Positions 47,357 through 58,285 of a DNA stretch of 64,000 bases are shown here, one piece after another. The stretch lies in contig BJKQ01000001.1 in the NCBI GenBank assembly GCA_006538405.1, positions 992,001 through 1,056,000 of the forward strand, given 5' to 3'. Both the position numbers and the translations under genes were made by a program. Source of the stretch: Hansfordia pulvinata (lineage: Eukaryota > Ascomycota > Sordariomycetes > Xylariales). Each line of letters begins with the position of its first letter. Positions within the stretch are counted from its first letter, which is position 1. Below the pieces are notes generated by a model. The model saw nothing but the letters and a program-made list of their open reading frames with translations. It ran no database searches and was not told the DNA's origin.

Positions 47357-50300
47357 AGCTGGCCGCCAGGGACGACTGACTGGGGACGATTGTTGACGGA
47401 CGGTAACCCGGAGTCTGGAAAGGGCGCCGCATCCGATACGGGCGAGTGCGAGGTCCGGTTGAGGCCCGAGTGGGTGGCTTCCTGGGATTGCCAGCCGGCA
47501 ACGATGCGGCAATCTGGACAGGCGATGAATGCAAACGAGACCACGAACATGAAGATGGAACAGAAAACGAAAACGAGAATTTGTGCTGTGTGCGATCAGT
47601 TGTTAGCTGGTGAAAGTTTTGGAAGGGGGCGAGGAGGCTGAGAAAAACATGAGGTAATGGAGCAAACACGAGCAACGATTACTAGGGAGTATGACCTCAT
47701 GAGGCTGAGCACCTTTCAATACAGCTCACGATTCTTTTGTTACCTTGACACTGCATTCGGACAGCCCCAGGCGTGATTGACAATTGATGTGTGAGGCGAT
47801 GGAGATTTCGCGCGATGGGAAAGATGGGATCAACGAGTGCATTGGTTTTGAGACGACGGGCGGTCATCTCGATGACTGCAGCCCACGACGATCGGTCCAG
47901 GTAAGCGTAGAAGCAGTTTCAAGATCTCGGTTGCAGCAGCACAGTCAAGCCTCGCGTCAGGAACCCTGCAAGCAGGGCTGGTCTGAAGAGTGCGTACTTG
48001 CAGCATGTGCATGGCCAGGGGATAGCCCGACATGAAGGCGTAGAGTATTGGGGAGTACATTGGTAGAACATTTTCAGCCTGTTCTTTTTGGGTAGCATCA
48101 CTGCCTCCGCTGCCGAGGGCAGTCAGCAGAGACGGCAGAGTGTTCCAGACGAGCGATCGCATGGCCCGACAGAGTCGCAATGGATGATGTGCGTGCATGA
48201 GTGGCTGGGCGTGAGGGAGCCCTGCGCACCAACTCACGTATGCAAACGCAAGTGGCAGCATCTCTATCTACTTGTTTAGCCCGAGCGATGGTTGCATCTT
48301 CGAATAGGGCGTGTGTTGTTGCACTGCTGGCAGGGGTGGTGGATTAGTAGTATTCGTGGCACACTATGTGCTGAGGTTACCTACCTCCCATCGACGGATC
48401 GACGGGGCGGCAGCTGTCAATCCCGAAGCCGCGGCCGCGGTGTGACGACGGTGGAAGAGTGAGACAGTGAGACAAGAAACGGCGTGGGTGTGGAACGAGC
48501 GCCAGGCTCGCTGCCTGCGGGCAGACGAGGTCTTGGGTAACGTTCCCTGGTCATCGTTGGGGTTCGGGGGGGCACGGGTGAAGGAAGCTTGTTGCTACTT
48601 GCCCCATGAGGCAGTCGGGGGAGGGGGCGGGCCATTTTGGCGATCAGAGGTGTTGTGTGGTGGCATTTGGGAGGGTCAGGGGCTTTCTTGGTCAGCTGGG
48701 GACGATACCTACTGTTCACAATGGTAATTGTGGTGAGGATGGTGATGCAGAATGTGGTGGGATGGCCCATTCGCAGTCAATGCATACATGACCTACTACC
48801 TCACTTACACGTACATAGTAAATGGTACCTAAGGTAGGGTGCCGTCTTGCCAAGGTTCAAATCGCATGCAAGCAGTCAGAGCGACTCGAACCCATAAACG
48901 AGGCGTCGCCCCAGTCCCGGCCGTTTCGGCTATTTCCGGTCTGGTCTGGCTGGGGGCCAACGCGCCAGAGGTTGGGATTACTGGCTTGCAAAGTTTGTCG
49001 TCATCAGCTTATGGCTCTGCGGTGCATACCGCCTACCGGCTCGAGGGCTGACAGCTCTGGAGTTTGGTATCATACTTGAGAAGAGCTTGTTGTTTAACCC
49101 CAAGGTGCACCCTGTTGACTTGTCACGATTCTATGATAATCCACATGCACTCGACCCTTGCTTGGCAAACAGGTTACTAAGTTAGTCAGGGCGGTGGCGC
49201 TACCCCGGATCGCGGAGCTGACATGATGATTGGGGGGCGTTTGCCTGACTGGGCCAACAGATGCGATGCCATCCTTGGACCCGACTAATGATGATTAAGG
49301 TACCTTGCCTTTGTTGCTGCCGGATCGCACCGCGGTCCGACCGATTGAGTGCTTTCCCGCCCTCCCAATCCCAACTTCCAACCAAGAGGCGAGCAAGGCG
49401 ATGCTTAGGTCCTTTCCAGCAGGTGGCCCGCCCGACTGGCCTCCACTGCGCGCTGGATGGAACCTCATCTTACATGCCTGTTAGTTGGTACTGCCCGATC
49501 CCTCACTTCTAGTGCTACGTGCTGCAACAAAGACAACAAGAGTGGGCACCCACGACAGAGATGGAATGCCGCGTTTCAACGGGCCCTTCCCTTCTGCGCC
49601 CCAGGCTGAACCCGACGCTCGCACCGGAGCGGAAGGTCACGGAGAGACATCCATGGCAAAGCGGTACGTGTCTACGAGTGCGTGACGGGAAAGGGTCTGG
49701 TACCAGGCACCTACACCGGGCACATGTAGGTGGTACTGAGGGGGTCGGTCTCCCGCTACCACACGATCACCACCCAACAGGGAAGGTAGGTAGGTACGAG
49801 GGCAGGGTTGGTAGGCGTAAACTTGAATAGAAGTCTTTGTGGGCAGGCACGTGTAATGATGGAACTGCCCACATGGACGGACCTGCATGCCTCCTACCTG
49901 CCTAACACCTACCTACCATCCACCCTACCTACCGGTACATACATGCCTGCGAACTAACTTAGTACCTCGATATTGATTGCAAGCCCATGCCGGCGTTCCC
50001 AGCCCGCAGCCTGAAGGGACGGCGCCGTCGTGGATGGCCACAACCAACCTGGACAGGGATCAATCGCATGGGCAGAGGGCATAGTCTCGTGGGTGAGCAG
50101 GCGGGCGGACGGGCAAGCCTGTCAGATTGGATGTGCAAGGTTACTACATAATACTAGTAGGTGACGATGGTGATGAGGCAGCAGACAGACCCTCCTGTCA
50201 GGAGGGGGGGGGGCGCTACCTGGTAGTACCAAGGTCAAGCAGCGTCAGTCGAGGAATGCCCTCTACCCTACTACCTACACGTACAGTACATGTTTGTAGC

Positions 50301-50685
50301 CAACTTGGAGCTCAGGTAGGCGGGACCCTTCGCGTGACTGCGGCTGCACCGCGTCACGCTCCTGCCTCCCGTGTCGGACAAAAGATGGCACCCGGAAAAC
50401 TATATCATTGAGGCCGTTCTCCGCTCCCACATCCTCATCTCGACCAAACCGTCAGACAGACAGACAGTCACGACTTGACTTTGGTCATCCCACCTCTTTC
50501 CTTCCTGGCCTGCTTTACGCGTACTTCCTTACAGGCCACCTCTTCCGACATTCCCTTTCTCACACTCCTTTCACGTCCCAGCTGGTCTGCTTCGCGACAT
50601 CACCAAGACACGCCCGCCTCCCTCTCTATCTTCTCTGCGCCCTTCTTAACTTCTGGCTCTCTCACCTCCATTCTCAGCCACAATA
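47357..50685. other. 3.3-kb intergenic region
   Basis: No confidently supported gene; one doubtful ORF is listed separately. GGTAGG/CCTACC motifs are dense at 48365-48390, 48830, 49785-49800 and 49890-49930. Confidence 0.5.
47830..48261 (-). CDS. possible ORF with hydrophobic segments, doubtful
   Basis: 143 codons. The middle reads MRSLVWNTLPSLLTALGS, then ENVLPMYSPILYAFMSGYPL, which looks like protein with membrane-type segments. It is bounded by plausible splice signals (GTGAGT near 48240, GTACGC near 47998). It may be an exon of a small spliced gene or a remnant. No family recognised. Confidence 0.22.
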   Translation of the reverse strand: MLPLAFAYVSWCAGLPHAQPLMHAHHPLRLCRAMRSLVWNTLPSLLTALGSGGSDATQKEQAENVLPMYSPILYAFMSGYPLAMHMLQVRTLQTSPACRVPDARLDCAAATEILKLLLRLPGPIVVGCSHRDDRPSSQNQCTR

Positions 50686-52181
50686 ATGCATCTGCCCAGG
50701 CTCACGACAGCGGCTGCGGCTGCGGCGGCGCCGCGCTTCGTCATGTACTACGACGAGTGGCACAACGCGTCGCCGCCCAAGACGGCCACGGCCGGCGTCA
50801 CCCACGTCGTCACCGCCTTCGCCAAGACGACCCTCTTCAACTCGGACCCGCCCCAGGCCTACCAGCCCTTCGTTGACCTGCCCTCCCTGCGCGCCATGTT
50901 CGACGAGGGGACCAAGGTCTGCATGGCCATCGGCGGCTGGGGCGACACGGCCGGCTTCTCCGTCGGCCAGAAGGACGACGCCTCGCGCAAGACGTTCGCC
51001 AGCGCCGTCGCCGCCACCGTCGAAAACCTCGGTTACGACTGCGTCGGTAAGCTTTCACGTCTTCCCCTCTCCTTTATCTAACCCCCTCTTTCGAGCGAGT
51101 TGAGGATAGACAAATCGCATGGCTCTGCTGCCGCTCGGCCATGAGACTATGTAGACTGACCACGAAGTACAATTTGACAGACGTCGACTGGGAATACCCT
51201 GGCGGCAACGGCGACGACTACAAGACCAACCCCAACTCGGGCAAGGTGGACGAGATCGCCAACTACGCCAAGCTGCTCAAGGAGATCAAGACGGCCATTG
51301 GCGACAAAGAGCTGTCCATTGCCGTCCCCGGCCTCGAGCGGGACATGATTGCCTTCACCGCCGAGCAGACGCCGCTGATCAACGACGTGGTCGACCAGGT
51401 CAACGTGAGTCGTATGCCTGGATGCCAGCCTGTGGCTGTAACAAGTCGATAAGCTGACACGTGAATCAGGTCATGTCTTATGATCTCATCAACAGGTGAG
51501 CAATTTCATACAAGCCCTCTTCTGTTCGGACTCCTCTGCAAAGGGAGTGGGAGCGATTGAGCGAAGTCTGCTGACTCGCCCAACCACCCAGGCGAGACAC
51601 CAAGACGAAGCACCACTCATCGGTCAAGGGGTCGCTGGCGACCATTGACAAGTATCTGGAGTTGGGAATCGACGCGGGAAAGATGAACCTGGGCTTCGCG
51701 CTGTACGCCAAGTGGTTCAAGACCCAGGGCGAGTGCAAGCAGGTAGACGGCTGCCCCCTCGTGGCGCTCGAGGACGCACAGGGCGCCGACACGGGCAACT
51801 CGGCGGCCGTCACGTTCCTCGAGGGCGTGCCCGTGCTGGGCCAGGGTGTATTTGACGACGAGCAGGGCGGCGTCTGGTACTGGGACTCCTCCAGCAGCAA
51901 GTTCTGGACCTGGGACGACCCCAAGTACATTGCCCAGAAGTTTGAGCAGATCATCAAGGCCCGCGGCCTGGGAGGAGCCAGTGAGTATTCTGTTCCCCTT
52001 CATACTGTCCCCGGCCGTCTTCCGAGATCCACAGTTCGTGGGCCCGCGGACATCGACGCATCTGGTAGAGAATAATGGTTTACTGACTTGAGCGACTGCA
52101 GTGGCCTGGAGCTTGGGCGAGGACTCGGCCGACTACAAATGGATCTCGGCCATCCAGAAGGGAGTCAAGGGAGGCGCGTAG
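50686..52181 (+). CDS. GH18 chitinase
   Basis: Glycoside hydrolase family 18 enzyme hydrolysing beta-1,4-GlcNAc polymers. Five exons (50686-51046, 51181-51404, 51470-51495, 51592-51980, 52102-52181) encode 359 aa; exon 3 is only 26 bp. The catalytic DxxDxDxE motif is D118-C-V-D121-V-D123-W-E125, with intron 1 splitting the D121 codon. Other family marks: FVMYYDEWH (strand 1), MAIGGWGD, LSIAVPG, VMSYDL (assembled across introns 2 and 3), MNLGFALYAKWF, GVWYWDSSS, and the last strand MAWSLGEDSADY. There is no chitin-binding module. The N-terminus (MHLPRLTT then seven Ala) is a poor signal peptide, so it may be intracellular or a further 5' exon may be missing. Confidence 0.92.
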
Positions 52182-52637
52182 GGGCATCGCAGTGTGGCGG
52201 CCGCGCTCGACCAGACCCTCTTCATTGCGAATTGGGCCTTCTCTTCTTTTACATTATTCTGGCAGATTACATATTTAAGTAGGCAGGGCAGGACGTTGCC
52301 TACTAATGGATTCTGGCGTTTGGTTCTGTTATGTGTAATACAGTGTCTTCGGTGTTGTTCGAGCCTCAAAGTCGTTGATGCGAGAAATACGGTTCTTTAT
52401 AACGGTTCTTCGGTAGTGAACTGAGCACCCACGGCCTTCGCAAAACCGCCGGCGAACAAAGTCGCAGCTCTGAAACGCTGAAAACTCATACGCCGTTTCT
52501 AACCGTCACCACGCTCCTCCCGGCCCGCCGCCTCCCGCTCTGGATCCACCCACGCCTACTCCTCATCGCCATCATCGCCCGGACTGCTGCTAATCACGCG
52601 ACCACAGCTTGCCAGGCACCACACCGCCGCACGGAAC
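52182..52637. other. short intergenic spacer
   Basis: Under 500 bp between the chitinase stop and the DUF1308 gene. It presumably holds the chitinase 3' UTR and the next promoter. Confidence 0.4.
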
Positions 52638-52652
52638 ATGGACCGGGAGTGA
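52638..52652 (+). promoter_or_regulatory. 4-codon upstream ORF overlapping the main start
   Basis: ATG at 52638 reads M-D-R-E-stop, and its TGA (52650-52652) overlaps the A of the main ATG at 52652 (TGATG). This is the classical arrangement for termination-coupled reinitiation, provided the transcript starts upstream of 52638. Confidence 0.4.
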
Positions 52653-54948
52653 TGAGCGCCGAGGAAGTCGCCGCCGCAACCAGCAGGGGCCTGCTCGAGC
52701 GGGCCAGGGCTCTCGAGGCCGAGCTGGGGCAGTTCGCGGACCACCTGGCGGTCATCTACGCCGACTACTATCAGCAGGTCCCGCTGCACGTGTACAACTC
52801 TTTCGGGAGCGTGTTGCGCACCGAGATTGAGCACCTGGAGAGGTCCGTCCTCGTGCGGAAGCAGCAGCAGCAGCAGCCGCCGCCGCCGCCGAACAGCAAG
52901 GATGACTACGACAAGAACGACAACAATGATGATGATCACCTCGCGGCCCACCGCGCGCAGTCCACGAACCTGCCCTTCTACGAGGCGCTATGGGACACGG
53001 CCAAGGGGTGCCGCGACATAGTCGTGCTTCGGCACAATGTGTCTAGCAAGAGCGGCGGCAAGCCGTCTGGGAAAGGTGGCAGAAGCAACCCAAAGGGGCA
53101 GAAGAACACGACGACGACGCTGGCGCCGGGCACGCGGATTGTCCGGTCGCAGGGGGACTCGCGGCCGTCGCGGGAGTGCAACCTGGTCGTCGACGTGGTG
53201 GCGGACGGGGGCCGGTCGTGGTGGAAGGTGTCGTCCATGACGAACCGGCGGCTGGTGTTTGACCTCGCGCGGGAGGCTGTGTTTTGCGGGGATAGCGATG
53301 ATGATGATGATGATGATTATGATGATGATGATTCTGGTGGTGATGAGGAGGAGGAGGGGGAGGAGAAGAAAAAGATGCGCAAGATGGAGATGGAGATGGA
53401 GGCCCTCCTGGCCAGCGGCGGCGACGCGGACATACCCCTGGTCAAGCTGGCGAGGAACCTCGCGAGCGCCGCGCGGGGGTACCGGATCCGCAACGGCTGC
53501 CCGGCCGCGCATCTGGTCCTCCCGCGCATGCTCGAGGGCGAGGACCCCCGGGTCGACCTGGTCCTGGGCGCGTGCCGGAGGCTCGGCGTCGTGGTGCTCT
53601 GTGGTGGCTCGTGTGAGTGTCTTTTTTCTTTCTTTCTCTCTCTCTCTCTCTCTTGCGGGCATATTTGATGTCTTTTACCCTGGCTCTGTATGTGCGGACG
53701 CCACGTTAGGTTGCGTCTGAGAGGTCGGGGAATGACGCTGTTCTCTTACAGCGTCAAATTGCGTCTCGAGGGGTCTGGGATTGATGCTTCACTTTTCCTG
53801 ACTGCGTCGGGTTGCCCCCGAGAGGTCGGACATGGGATACTTCACCGCAGCAGGGAAACCCCCGACCTGGCTAGATCCCTTCTTGCGCGTATTCACGCCC
53901 CGGCTGACTCGTAAACTTCTTCCCAACCAGTGCCGCCCGCGCCGCCCGTCTCGCCGGAGCTCCTGCGCGCGATGGCCCCGAGCCCCAAGGCCGGCTTCAC
54001 CGAGACGTTCAACCTGGACACGTCGATCCTGGTGGCCCTGTCGTCGGACTTCTCGCACTCGCGGGTCGCGCTGCAGCCGTGGTTCCGGCGGTCGCACCTG
54101 GACCACGCCGAGCTGGAGGCGCGGGAGCCGGCGCTCGCGCTGTTCTACCCCATCCTCCGGGGCCGGGGCTTGGTGTGCACCCCTGAGGCGGAGGAGACGT
54201 TCCGGCACATTGTGGGCACCATCGGGACGCAGAGGGAGAAGAACCGGGCCGAGGCGTTGCTCTGGGGGGAGAAGAAGAAGGAGGAGGAGAAGAAGACGAC
54301 GATGATGATGATGAGGAGGAGGTTGGTGACGAACAGAGCCAGGGCCAGGGTCGGAGTCAGAGTCAGGGTCGGGGCTGGACGCGGGAGCAAAGGCTCGACG
54401 CGCTCCGGTCGCTGTCCATCCACGAGGTCCCGGCGGACCTGCAGCTGCCGATCCGGGTGGTGGCGGCGCCGCGGGGGGGCGCGACGACGACGACGACGAC
54501 GGAGCGGGCCTCGCTGGCGCGGATCCCGGAGGGCCGGCGGCCGGCGCTGGCGGCCATGCTCAACCCTGGCCGGGCCGTCTTCGCGTACGGCTGGGCCGCG
54601 GGGCTGACCACGCTGACCTGCAACTCGATCGCGGTCAAGCAGCTCGAGAGGGACCTGGAGCAGCTTCCGGGCAGTAACGGCGGCCGCAGCGAGGGCGAGG
54701 GCAAAGGAGGCGAGGTCGTCGGTGACTGGCCGCTGATCTGGGCGTTCCCGACCTCGAGGCCGCTGGTCGGCACGCCCAGGCCCCGCGGGGACGGAGACGG
54801 AGACGGAGACGGAGACGGCGGCGGCGAGGGCGGCGGCGGAAGAAGGGTCAGGAAGCACATTGGCGACTGCCGCGAGACGTGCACGTGCGGCGTGCAGCAG
54901 CTCTACGGCGACCAGAGCGACGTCACCATCATCGGCGGCGGGGAGTGA
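52652..54948 (+). CDS. DUF1308 (C7orf25-like) protein (apparent 1-base frameshift)
   Basis: Exons 52652-53612 and 53931-54948; about 659 aa if one missing base is allowed. The N-terminal part has LLERARALEAELGQFADHLA, an acidic and Gln/Asp-rich insert, NLVVDVVADGGRSWWKVSSM and TNRRLVFDLARE, typical of the DUF5614/DUF1308 architecture. The C-terminal DUF1308 block begins AGFTETFNLDTSILVALSSD, which looks like the first Asp-bearing strand of a PIN-like fold (inference). Later: HIVGTIGTQREKNRAEALLW, and after the frame switch REQRLDALRSLSIHEVPADL, RAVFAYGWAAGLTTLTCNS. The switch is at the G6 run 54264-54269; one more G restores continuity, and total exon length is 2 modulo 3. Function in fungi is unknown. 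The 318-bp intron carries degenerate internal repeats. Confidence 0.85.
53712..53860 (+). repeat. degenerate ~50-bp repeats inside the DUF1308 intron
   Basis: Three diverged copies share a TTGCGTCTGAGAGGTCGG-like core at about 53712, 53759 and 53811 (GTTGCGTCTGAGAGGTC, ATTGCGTCTCGAGGGGTC, GTTGCCCCCGAGAGGTC). Confidence 0.6.
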
Positions 54949-56212
54949 AAGGTCTGGGCGGGGCAGGCATGTTGTGAGGCCCCCTCCCGTCCGTTGCAGC
55001 CGGCTTTGTGCAGAGAGACCGTGCCGGGCTATTTGCGCGAAAGAGAGCCCTGTCTATGTACGACTCGCTCGCATGGCTGGGAGAACGCAATTGTGGTTTC
55101 ATTGCAGCGTCTGGGCGCGATTGGAGAAGGTAAACGCAATAGAGTTCTCGCTATGAGAGAGTGCTGTCTGCTATAGTCGTAGCTCGTCCTGCCCCTTTCA
55201 CCACCGGACGTCAAAAAGATGAGTTCACACGGCACGGCAAGGGACAATGAAGGAAGCCGACACGACCTCCTGACGGGCCTCGCGACGGGAAGCATGCAAC
55301 CTGACAAGCTGCCATTCCTGGCCACCTACCTACCTAGGGACAGGAACGTGCGTGACTGGCTGGCTGGCTGTCTCGTGTGCGAAATAAGGTATTCGACACG
55401 TGAACGGCGCATTCTTTCGCAGACGGGGTCCGTCGAGGAGTCCTTAACCCCGGGCGGCGCGCGGGAACCACCATTGGAAGACGTTCGTCAGACACGGCCC
55501 AACTCGGGCTTGCAGCGCCCTCCGCGATCCGAACGAAGCCACTTCGAGGTTTACCTCTCGTTTCGTACTTGCTGCTGATAAAAGGGCGATTCCCTCAGGG
55601 CCTGGGGGAAGGGCGGCTAAACCCTTTCCGGCAAACAATCGCCGGCCAATCACAGAGCGACGGGGTTTGTAAGCCGCTACTCCGTAAGGAAACATCGCGA
55701 GCTCCCCGTCGGGGTTTCAACAGTGAGAGCCTCATTCTGGACGAGTCTGGCGCGGCCTTGTGGGGACACTCGACTGCGGGATCGCCATGCGTTGCCCCCC
55801 TTCCCATCCCACTTCACCAGGCCACCTGGTTTTTTTCCTCCCTCTCAGCTAGACCCAGGACTTAAATCGGTTATGTCCGCGACGAGAGGCATCAGTGCGC
55901 GTGAGATGAGCGTCGGCCATGGCGTTAAATCCCGGAGGGGAAGAGAGCTGAGTGGTGTTCTGGCGTTGTCGAATCTCTGCAGCCCGGGTATAAAGAGACG
56001 TGAAGATGGCGCAGTTGGGAGAGTTTGATCTTGTCGGCATCCAGCTTCCAGCATCGCAACGACTCCTCCCACGCAACCATCCACTACTCAAGCCATCAGC
56101 TTTCAACCCTCCCCTTGTCCAAGACCACTACTAGTACGACCACTACGACTACGCTCAAAGACAAGTCCATTTCCTCTAAAGCCTCCCAAAGAAAGCAAAA
56201 AAAAAAAAAACA
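54949..56212. other. intergenic region and SDR promoter
   Basis: No supported gene. A TATAAA element is at 55989-55994. CT-rich sequence and an A-rich tract (56197-56210) precede the start codon. Confidence 0.5.
55989..55994 (+). promoter_or_regulatory. TATA box of the SDR gene
   Basis: TATAAA in GGGTATAAAGAG, 219-224 bp upstream of the ATG at 56213. Confidence 0.6.
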
Positions 56213-56574
56213 ATGGCCTCCCCCACGATCGTCCTGGTGACCGGCGGCAACAAGGGCCTGGGCCGCGCCATCGTCAAGACCCTGCTCGAGTCGGACGCGG
56301 CGACCTATCACGTGCTGATGGGCAGCCGGTCCGCGGAGGGCGGGCGCGCGGCGGCCGAGGAGCTGCGGGCCGAGGTCCCGGGGAGCGCCAGCAAGGTGGA
56401 GGTCGTGCAGCTCGACCTGGCCAGCGACGAGTCGATCGGGCGCGCCGCCGAGCACATCGAGACCACCTTTGGGCGACTGGACCACCTGGTCAACAATGCA
56501 GGTAAGCCAGGATATATCCCAGGGGTCTTTTCCTCTCTTTTTTCCTTTTCTTCTCATTCGCGTAGAAAGAGACA

Positions 56575-56618
<44 letters not shown>

Positions 56619-57173
56619 CACTAACACACACGGACCAGGAACATCCCCGGACATTGCGCACCTCCGCGGCGAGATCTCCCTGCGGACCAGCTTCAACCGG
56701 GCCTTCGACACCAACGTGACGGGCACGCACGTGCTGACCACGGCCCTGATGCCGCTACTCTTCCGGTCGGCGGACCCGCGCCTGCTCTTCGTCGCGGGCC
56801 TGTCCGCGCTCAACAGCGCCTACAAGGCCACCGCGGCTGAGTACTACCCCAACCCGTCGCGGCCGGCGGGCTGGCCCAAGCCCAAGCTGACCTTCGAGGT
56901 CATCGGGTACCGGTGCTCCAAGACGGCGCTGAACATGCTGTTCGTCGACTGGCGGCACAAGCTGGCGGCCGACCCGGTCAAGGTCTGGTGCGCGGGGCCC
57001 GGGATGATGCTCACGGACCTCGGGACGCGGGGCCCGACTTCAGGGAGGTGATGGCCAAGCGGGGGATCGCCGGGCCCGAGAGGGCGGCCGGGTTGATGAG
57101 GGACGTGCTCGAGGGCAGGAGGGACGGGGACGTGGGGAAGCTGATCAGCTTCGATGGGGAGATGGAGATTTGA
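56213..57173 (+). CDS. short-chain dehydrogenase/reductase (apparent 1-base frameshift)
   Basis: Classical SDR fold, similar in layout to carbonyl reductase-like fungal enzymes; the substrate is not deducible. Exons 56213-56501 and 56639-57173; about 274 aa with one missing base. Seen: IVLVTGGNKGLGRAIVKTLL (cofactor-binding turn), QLDLASDESI, HLVNNAG (completed by splicing), FDTNVTGTHVLTTALMPLL, FVAGLSAL, and the catalytic Y-R-C-S-K in VIGYRCSKTALNML. The frame breaks at the GGG run 57022-57024: MMLTDLG is followed in the next frame by DAGPDFREVMAKRGIAGPER, typical of the family tail. One more G joins them. The intron (56502-56638) contains a GA repeat (about 56580-56614). Confidence 0.87.
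56580..56614. repeat. GA microsatellite in the SDR intron
   Basis: About 17 GA units inside the 137-bp intron. Confidence 0.9.
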
Positions 57174-57508
57174 TGACTGGGGGGCTGCTAGTTAGCTGGG
57201 GGCAGTGATGATGAGTTGGTGACTGATACTGGTGTACTGGTAGTTGTGGTTGTGGTTGTGGGTGTGTGTCCATCTCGGGCCTTCTGGTTGGATATTAGGT
57301 ACTCGACACAGTCAAGGCTTGAGGGGTGGCCGGGCTTCTCCTGCTGTGCGCTTGGCCGAGCAACACCCAGGCTGAGTGCTCGGATGTCTCGAGGTCGGTC
57401 GTTTCGTGCTGCTGTCCGTGTAGTACATAGCGTGTACCTGAGGTTGTCGAAGTCCAATGCGAAACGTGTGACTGAACTCGTCGACTGCGATGTTGGCCTT
57501 TCGTCTCG

Positions 57509-58285
57509 TCACCAGAGAAATGTACTCTCGGGGCCTTTTGGTCCTGGGTTTCCCCGGGCGCCCACATTCTGCGCCGTGACGTCAGAGCGGCACCTCCTCT
57601 TGTCTTGATTCCGTCCTGGCCACAACAAACGATCGAGAGTCTTTGCCGCACAGATGAGTTCCTCAAGAGCCACGGAGGAAGATATAGGCGTCGTATTGCG
57701 TAGCAGTCTGGGTTGAAGGGTCGGCGGTCTCGTCGGTCGATCGAAGACGTCGCACATCCCGAGCCTCCGACGTGACGTTGGGATGGCGCAGAAGGAATCG
57801 GAGGTGTCGCTGTTGACCGACCACCTCGCTACCTCGTCCACGTCTCCTTCGCATGGGCCTGTCATTGTCAGGGGATCCGATGTGTGCGGAGCCGGCAACA
57901 CCGATGCGCACAACGGTAGCGCTCTTTCGCGTTGGACAGGGTGGTAATACGTATATGTCCTCGGCTCGTCGTCACCCAGCGCTCTTATGTGAACGTCGTC
58001 GTCGACAGCGCCGCCGCCCATGCGGCCCGGAGTATATAACTCATCTGGCGGGACGTAATAGACCGGGAAGACGATCGCAGCCGTCTTCGCCGAGGCTGAG
58101 GAGGTTGAGTGTGGCGGTCTGTGGCTGATGAGGGGTGGCGTCGATTTGGGGGCTGTCGAGTCAAGGTCGGGTACGGTCAGGTTGTCATCACACTGGTGAG
58201 GTACCCAGTTAGTACATGTAATAAGAGAGCTCTTAGCAAAAGCCATCTCGTAAGGGAGACGTCGCCGTGGAGAGGCCCGGGTCAT
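57509..58285 (-). CDS. hypothetical ORF, doubtful
   Basis: 258 codons from an ATG, with an alternative start at MAFAKSSLITC. The middle section has mixed composition (VFPVYYVPPDELYTPG, DDDVHIRALGDDEPRTYTYY, GDVDEVARWSVNSDTSDSFC) that looks more protein-like than its neighbours. No domain, signal peptide or membrane segment is recognisable. It is antisense to nothing known and could be a species-specific protein or chance. Confidence 0.28.
   Translation of the reverse strand: MTRASPRRRLPYEMAFAKSSLITCTNWVPHQCDDNLTVPDLDSTAPKSTPPLISHRPPHSTSSASAKTAAIVFPVYYVPPDELYTPGRMGGGAVDDDVHIRALGDDEPRTYTYYHPVQRERALPLCASVLPAPHTSDPLTMTGPCEGDVDEVARWSVNSDTSDSFCAIPTSRRRLGMCDVFDRPTRPPTLQPRLLRNTTPISSSVALEELICAAKTLDRLLWPGRNQDKRRCRSDVTAQNVGARGNPGPKGPESTFLW

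Noticed and set aside
48841..48895. GTTCAAAT and TCGAACC strings resembling a tRNA T-loop
   Set aside because: The flanking bases do not form a T-stem, and no acceptor or anticodon stem is present.
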